The notes beneath the pieces were generated by a model that searched no databases, had not been told where the DNA came from, and was given only the letters and a program-made list of their open reading frames with translations. The position numbers and the translations under genes were made by a program. Shown one piece after another: positions 60,999 to 64,000 of a DNA stretch of 64,000 bases (position 1 is the first letter of the stretch; the number at the start of each line of letters is the position of its first letter). The DNA comes from UBA4427 sp046351135. Its GTDB lineage: Bacteria > Myxococcota_A > UBA9160 > UBA4427. The stretch is taken from the NCBI GenBank assembly GCA_046351135.1, contig JAXLZA010000013.1, forward strand, positions 1-64,000, in the 5' to 3' direction.

Positions 60999-62243
60999 AT
61001 GCGATCCGTCCGCGTGACCGGGGCGTCGAGCCCGATTCGCCGCGCGCTCCGTCTGCTGGCGGGCGTGCTCGTCGCCGCGGGCTGTCTCACGGCCGGCGTC
61101 GCCCGCGCCCAGTTCGACACGCAGTTCAATCACGACACGAACCGCTTCCCGCTCACCGGCCGCCACCGCGTCGCCCGCTGCGAGAGCTGTCACGTCGGGG
61201 GCCAGTTCCTCGGGACGCCGCGGCGCTGCGACGTCTGCCACACCGGCACGAGCGGACGCGCGGAGACGCGCCCCTCCTCGACCCACATCCCGGTCAACGC
61301 GACCTGCGACACCTGCCACACGACGAATCGCTGGGAGCCCGCCCGCATGGACCACGGCTTCGTCGGCGGCCGCTGCGACACCTGCCACATCGGCAACATG
61401 GCGACGGCGAAGCCCCGGAACCACGTCCAGACGACCGAGGACTGCGGCCACTGCCACGGGACGCTCACGTGGGGCAACGTCCGCTTCGACCACTCCGGCA
61501 TCACCGCGCCCTGCTTCTCGTGCCACAACGGACAGACCGCGACCGGCAAGCCGAACGACCACATCCCTTCGTCGAACGAGTGCGAGGTCTGCCACTCGAC
61601 CAATCGCTGGTCGCCCGCCACGCGCTTCGACCACACCGGCATCACGACGGGCTGCATCAACTGCCACAACGGTCAGCAGGCCCAGGGCAAGGGCCCGAAT
61701 CATCCCACGCCGAGCGGCAACGACTGCGAGGTCTGCCACTCGACGCGCGCCTGGTCGCCCGCCGGCTTCGACCATACCGGCGTCGTCCCGGGGACCTGCG
61801 CGACCTGCCACAACGGTGCCCAGGCGACCGGTCGACCGAGCGACATGATCCACAACACGACCGCCGGGATGGGCTCCTGCGACCAGTGCCACACGACGAC
61901 GGCCTGGTCGCCGGCGACCTTCAATCACGCGGGCGTGGCGGCGGGGACCTGCAATACCTGCCACAACGGGACCCAGGCGACGGGGAAGCCGACCGACGAC
62001 GTCCACCGCTCCTTCGCGGCGCTGTCCTGCGACGCGTGCCATACGTCGACGACGGCCTGGACCTCCTGGCGCGTCGACAACCGGGCGCATCAGGGTCTGT
62101 TGCCGGGCTCCTGCAACGCCTGTCACGGCGATCCGGGCATCTCCGGCGCGCGCAAGAAGAACCGCGAGCACTGCACGACGACGCTCTCGTGCGACAGCTG
62201 CCACACGATCAGCTCGTGGGACAGCAACCGCGGCTGTCGCTAG
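60999..62243 (+). CDS. 15-heme c-type cytochrome
   Basis: A 414-residue exported protein (signal ending VARAQ, about residue 37). It has 15 CxxCH sites. The first module (FNHDTNRFPLTGRHRVARCESCH) is the same unit used in the 21-heme protein; the rest is built from a different two-heme repeat, CxxCHNGxxATGKPxxH then CxxCHxxxxWxPAxFDHTG. It starts 4 bp after the previous stop and forms one operon with it. It may be periplasmic or reach the outer-membrane barrel. Confidence 0.92.
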   Translation: MRSVRVTGASSPIRRALRLLAGVLVAAGCLTAGVARAQFDTQFNHDTNRFPLTGRHRVARCESCHVGGQFLGTPRRCDVCHTGTSGRAETRPSSTHIPVNATCDTCHTTNRWEPARMDHGFVGGRCDTCHIGNMATAKPRNHVQTTEDCGHCHGTLTWGNVRFDHSGITAPCFSCHNGQTATGKPNDHIPSSNECEVCHSTNRWSPATRFDHTGITTGCINCHNGQQAQGKGPNHPTPSGNDCEVCHSTRAWSPAGFDHTGVVPGTCATCHNGAQATGRPSDMIHNTTAGMGSCDQCHTTTAWSPATFNHAGVAAGTCNTCHNGTQATGKPTDDVHRSFAALSCDACHTSTTAWTSWRVDNRAHQGLLPGSCNACHGDPGISGARKKNREHCTTTLSCDSCHTISSWDSNRGCR

Positions 62244-63538
62244 GGCGTCGGGCTCGCCGCCTTCGGCGCCTCCGGCGGCTTGCTCGGCTCCCAGGCGCGG
62301 CCCGTGATCAGGCGCGCGCCGCGGGCGAAGGCGAAGTACTGCCAGGCCCAGCCCATCATGACGGCGAGGCGGTTCCGATAGCCGATCAGGTAGGCGATGT
62401 GGATCAGCCACCAGACCCACCACGCGACGAAGCCCGTCAGCTCGAGCTTGCCGATCTGACCGACCGCGGCGGCGCGACCGATCGTCGCGAGCGAGCCCTT
62501 GTCGACGAAGTGGAAGGGCGAGGTCGCGCGGCCGTGGATGCGCGCTGCGATGTTGCGCGCCGCGGCCCGGCCCGACTGGATCGCCGCGGGGGCGATGCCG
62601 GGGACGGGCTTGCCGTCCTGCGCGATCTGCATGAGATCACCCGCGACGAAGACCTCGGGATGGCCGGCGAGGGAGAGATCCGGCTCGACCGCGACCCGAC
62701 CCGCGCGGTCGAGGGGGACACCGAGCGACTTGCCGAGGGGCGAGGCGGCGACGCCGGCGGCCCAGAGGACGGTGCGGGCGGGGATGTGCTCCTCGCCGAT
62801 CCAGACGCCGTTCTGGTCGATCTTCGAGACCTGGGCGCCGGTGCGGACCTCGACGCCGAGGCGCTCGAGCTGCGCGCGCGCGGCGGCGGAGAGCTTCTCG
62901 GAGTAGGGCGGGAGCACCCGCGGCGCGCCCTCGATCAGGACGACGCGGAGCTTGCGCGGGTCGAAGCTGCGGAAGTCGCGGGCGACGGTGTGGCGGCCGA
63001 TCTCGAGCAGCGCCCCGGCGAGCTCGATGCCGGTCGGGCCGCCGCCGACGATCACGAAGGTCAGGATCGCCGGCAGCTGGCTCGGGTCGGTCTGTCGCTC
63101 GGCGGCCTCGAAGGCGGACAGGACGCGCCGCCGGATCTCGAGGGCGTCTTCGACGGTCTTGAGCCCGGGCGCCCAGGCCTCCCACTCGTCCTTGCCGAAA
63201 TAGCTGTGGCGTGCGCCGGCGGCGACCAGCAGATAGTCGTAGCGGAGCTCGCCGTCCTCGAGCTGGACCCGGCGCCCGGCGACGTCGATCCCCGTCACCC
63301 GGGCGAGGATCGTGCGCGCGTTGCGCTGCAGCGCCAGCACCGATCGGATCGGGTAGGCGATGTCGCCGGGGTTCAGCGCGGCGGTCGCGACCTGGTAGAG
63401 AAGCGGCTGGAAGAGATGGTGGTTGCGGCGGTCGACCAGCGTGATCTGGACGGGCTCGTTCGCCAGCGCGCGCGCGGCGGAGAGGCCGGCGAACCCGCCT
63501 CCGATGATGACGACATGGGGCAGGGTGGAAGGCGGCAT
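62240..63538 (-). CDS. ndh: type II NADH dehydrogenase
   Basis: A 432-residue NDH-2. FAD motif VVIIGGGFAGLSAARALA, the quinone-site-like HHLFQPLLYQVATAALNP, the NADH motif FVIVGGGPTGIELAGAL and EVFVAGDLMQ. The C-terminal part (about 360-415) carries hydrophobic helices (LTGFVAWWVWWLIHIAYLI) that bind the membrane. It oxidises NADH and reduces quinone without pumping protons. It converges on the 15-heme cytochrome gene; the stops overlap by 3-4 bp. Confidence 0.93.
   Translation of the reverse strand: MPPSTLPHVVIIGGGFAGLSAARALANEPVQITLVDRRNHHLFQPLLYQVATAALNPGDIAYPIRSVLALQRNARTILARVTGIDVAGRRVQLEDGELRYDYLLVAAGARHSYFGKDEWEAWAPGLKTVEDALEIRRRVLSAFEAAERQTDPSQLPAILTFVIVGGGPTGIELAGALLEIGRHTVARDFRSFDPRKLRVVLIEGAPRVLPPYSEKLSAAARAQLERLGVEVRTGAQVSKIDQNGVWIGEEHIPARTVLWAAGVAASPLGKSLGVPLDRAGRVAVEPDLSLAGHPEVFVAGDLMQIAQDGKPVPGIAPAAIQSGRAAARNIAARIHGRATSPFHFVDKGSLATIGRAAAVGQIGKLELTGFVAWWVWWLIHIAYLIGYRNRLAVMMGWAWQYFAFARGARLITGRAWEPSKPPEAPKAASPTP
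62267..62302. repeat. 36-bp direct repeat, copy 2
   Basis: Identical to 52288-52323 in the same orientation. Here it codes for GRAWEPSKPPEA within the C-terminus of the NADH dehydrogenase. Confidence 0.85.
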
Positions 63539-63732
63539 GGGGTCTCGATTCGGGCGCGATCGGGGGGCTCGGCTTCGGGGTGCGTTCGCGGGGGTCTACG
63601 GCCGGACGGGTTCGCCGCCTTAGAGTGCGAGGGCGCGAGGACGGTTCAAAGCCCGCTCGCCGAGGCCGCCGACCCGGACCGGCCGGTGTCGCGCTGGGCG
63701 GATCTCCGCACGGCGCGAGGGGCGGTCCGTCG

Positions 63733-64000
63733 TCAGCCGCCGAAGGTCGGGTATCGACCGGAGCAGGGGTAGGTCATCAGCTCGACGAGATTGCCGTCGG
63801 GATCGCGGGTGTAGACGCTGGTTCCCAGACGTCGGCCGCGGTCCGCTCCCCCCGGCTGATCGAAGGGCCCGTAGGCGATCGGGGCACCGGCCCGCTCGAG
63901 CAGCGCGACCGCCTCCTCGATCGTCCCGTCGAACACGAATGCGAAGTCGCCGCAGCCGGGCAGCGCCGTCGGGCCCCGGCCGTCGAAGCTCGGGTCCTGC
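63733..64000 (-). CDS. VOC-family (glyoxalase-like) protein, 5' end cut by window
   Basis: The frame is open to the window edge. Visible segments are FDGTIEEAVALLERAGAPIA, GPFDQPGGADRGRR and YTRDPDGNLVELMTYP, typical of the C-terminal half of glyoxalase/bleomycin-resistance proteins; the last one holds a metal-ligand Glu. The start and function are unknown. It follows the ndh gene on the same strand after about 190 bp. Confidence 0.82.
   Translation of the reverse strand, partial: QDPSFDGRGPTALPGCGDFAFVFDGTIEEAVALLERAGAPIAYGPFDQPGGADRGRRLGTSVYTRDPDGNLVELMTYPCSGRYPTFGG

Noticed and set aside
59400..62243. Regularly spaced similar segments that could suggest a CRISPR array or tandem DNA repeat
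   Set aside because: They are codons of heme-binding repeats. Spacing follows CxxCH-type protein modules and no direct repeat of fixed DNA sequence is present.
52252..62302. Integrated mobile element with attachment sites
   Set aside because: The direct repeats fit the idea, but no integrase, recombinase or transfer gene lies in between, so only the repeats are reported.

Overview
This is a very GC-rich (about 70 percent by eye), densely packed bacterial chromosome segment of about 64 genes. I saw no rRNA, tRNA, CRISPR array, transposase, integrase or phage gene. Four luciferase-like F420-type oxidoreductases, a DDN-like deazaflavin-dependent protein, CaiB/BaiF CoA-transferase, phytanoyl-CoA dioxygenase, cytochrome P450, acyl-CoA dehydrogenases, several SDRs and SnoaL-fold proteins, a PEP-CTERM protein and large multiheme cytochromes together suggest an uncultured member of the former Deltaproteobacteria (Myxococcota or a neighbouring phylum) that lives on lipids, steroids or terpenoid-like compounds. 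The taxonomic call is an inference from gene content and GC only.

Layout. 1-5.2 kb: a cut YkgJ-like protein, a DUF167 / SDR / BNR-repeat operon, a PilZ protein, an enoyl-CoA hydratase-like protein and a SnoaL-fold protein. 5.4-9.3 kb: two F420-type oxidoreductases and a membrane-bound FMN glutamate-synthase-like protein. 9.4-9.8 kb: a decayed toxin-antitoxin pair, with an intact AbrB/MazE-type antitoxin and a Doc toxin cut to 54 codons. 9.9-20.8 kb: an unknown protein, a sugar-kinase/APH-like phosphotransferase, a tandem CoA-transferase, a cytochrome c lipoprotein, epoxide hydrolase plus SDR, SDR plus acyl-CoA ligase, DoxX and small unknowns. 20.8-31.6 kb: a DHPS-like protein, an SCP2-like/PhyH fusion, a fatty-acid desaturase, Rieske ferredoxin, esterase, SDR, an isochorismatase-like protein, a bacterioferritin-associated ferredoxin under a clear Fur box, a 2-hydroxyacid dehydrogenase and an acyl-CoA dehydrogenase. 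31.8-46.4 kb: P450, a ketosteroid-dehydrogenase-like flavoprotein, a secreted 34-residue-repeat protein coupled to an F420-type enzyme, Uup, acyl-CoA dehydrogenase, a DEAD-box helicase, SnoaL proteins, a PEP-CTERM protein and a DDN-like/SnoaL/LLM operon. 46.5-52.1 kb: hydrolases, a complete BrnT-BrnA toxin-antitoxin pair with a palindromic operator, a beta-lactamase-fold esterase, a TIM-barrel epimerase and a VOC protein.

52.3-62.2 kb is the most striking region: two divergent operons that look like one electron-transfer system. The minus operon encodes a TPR plus beta-barrel outer-membrane protein, a membrane-anchored flavoprotein with two ferredoxin-type clusters, and a Sel1/ankyrin protein. 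The plus operon encodes a membrane protein with a two-heme b-type histidine pattern, a 21-heme c-type cytochrome and a 15-heme c-type cytochrome. A type II NADH dehydrogenase abuts it. I read this as a candidate conduit from quinone or NAD(P)H through the periplasm to the outer membrane. A 36-bp identical direct repeat, coding for the NADH dehydrogenase C-terminal peptide, sits at both edges of this 10-kb block.

Apart from the two antitoxins I recognise no dedicated transcription factor, so most of these genes must be controlled from elsewhere.
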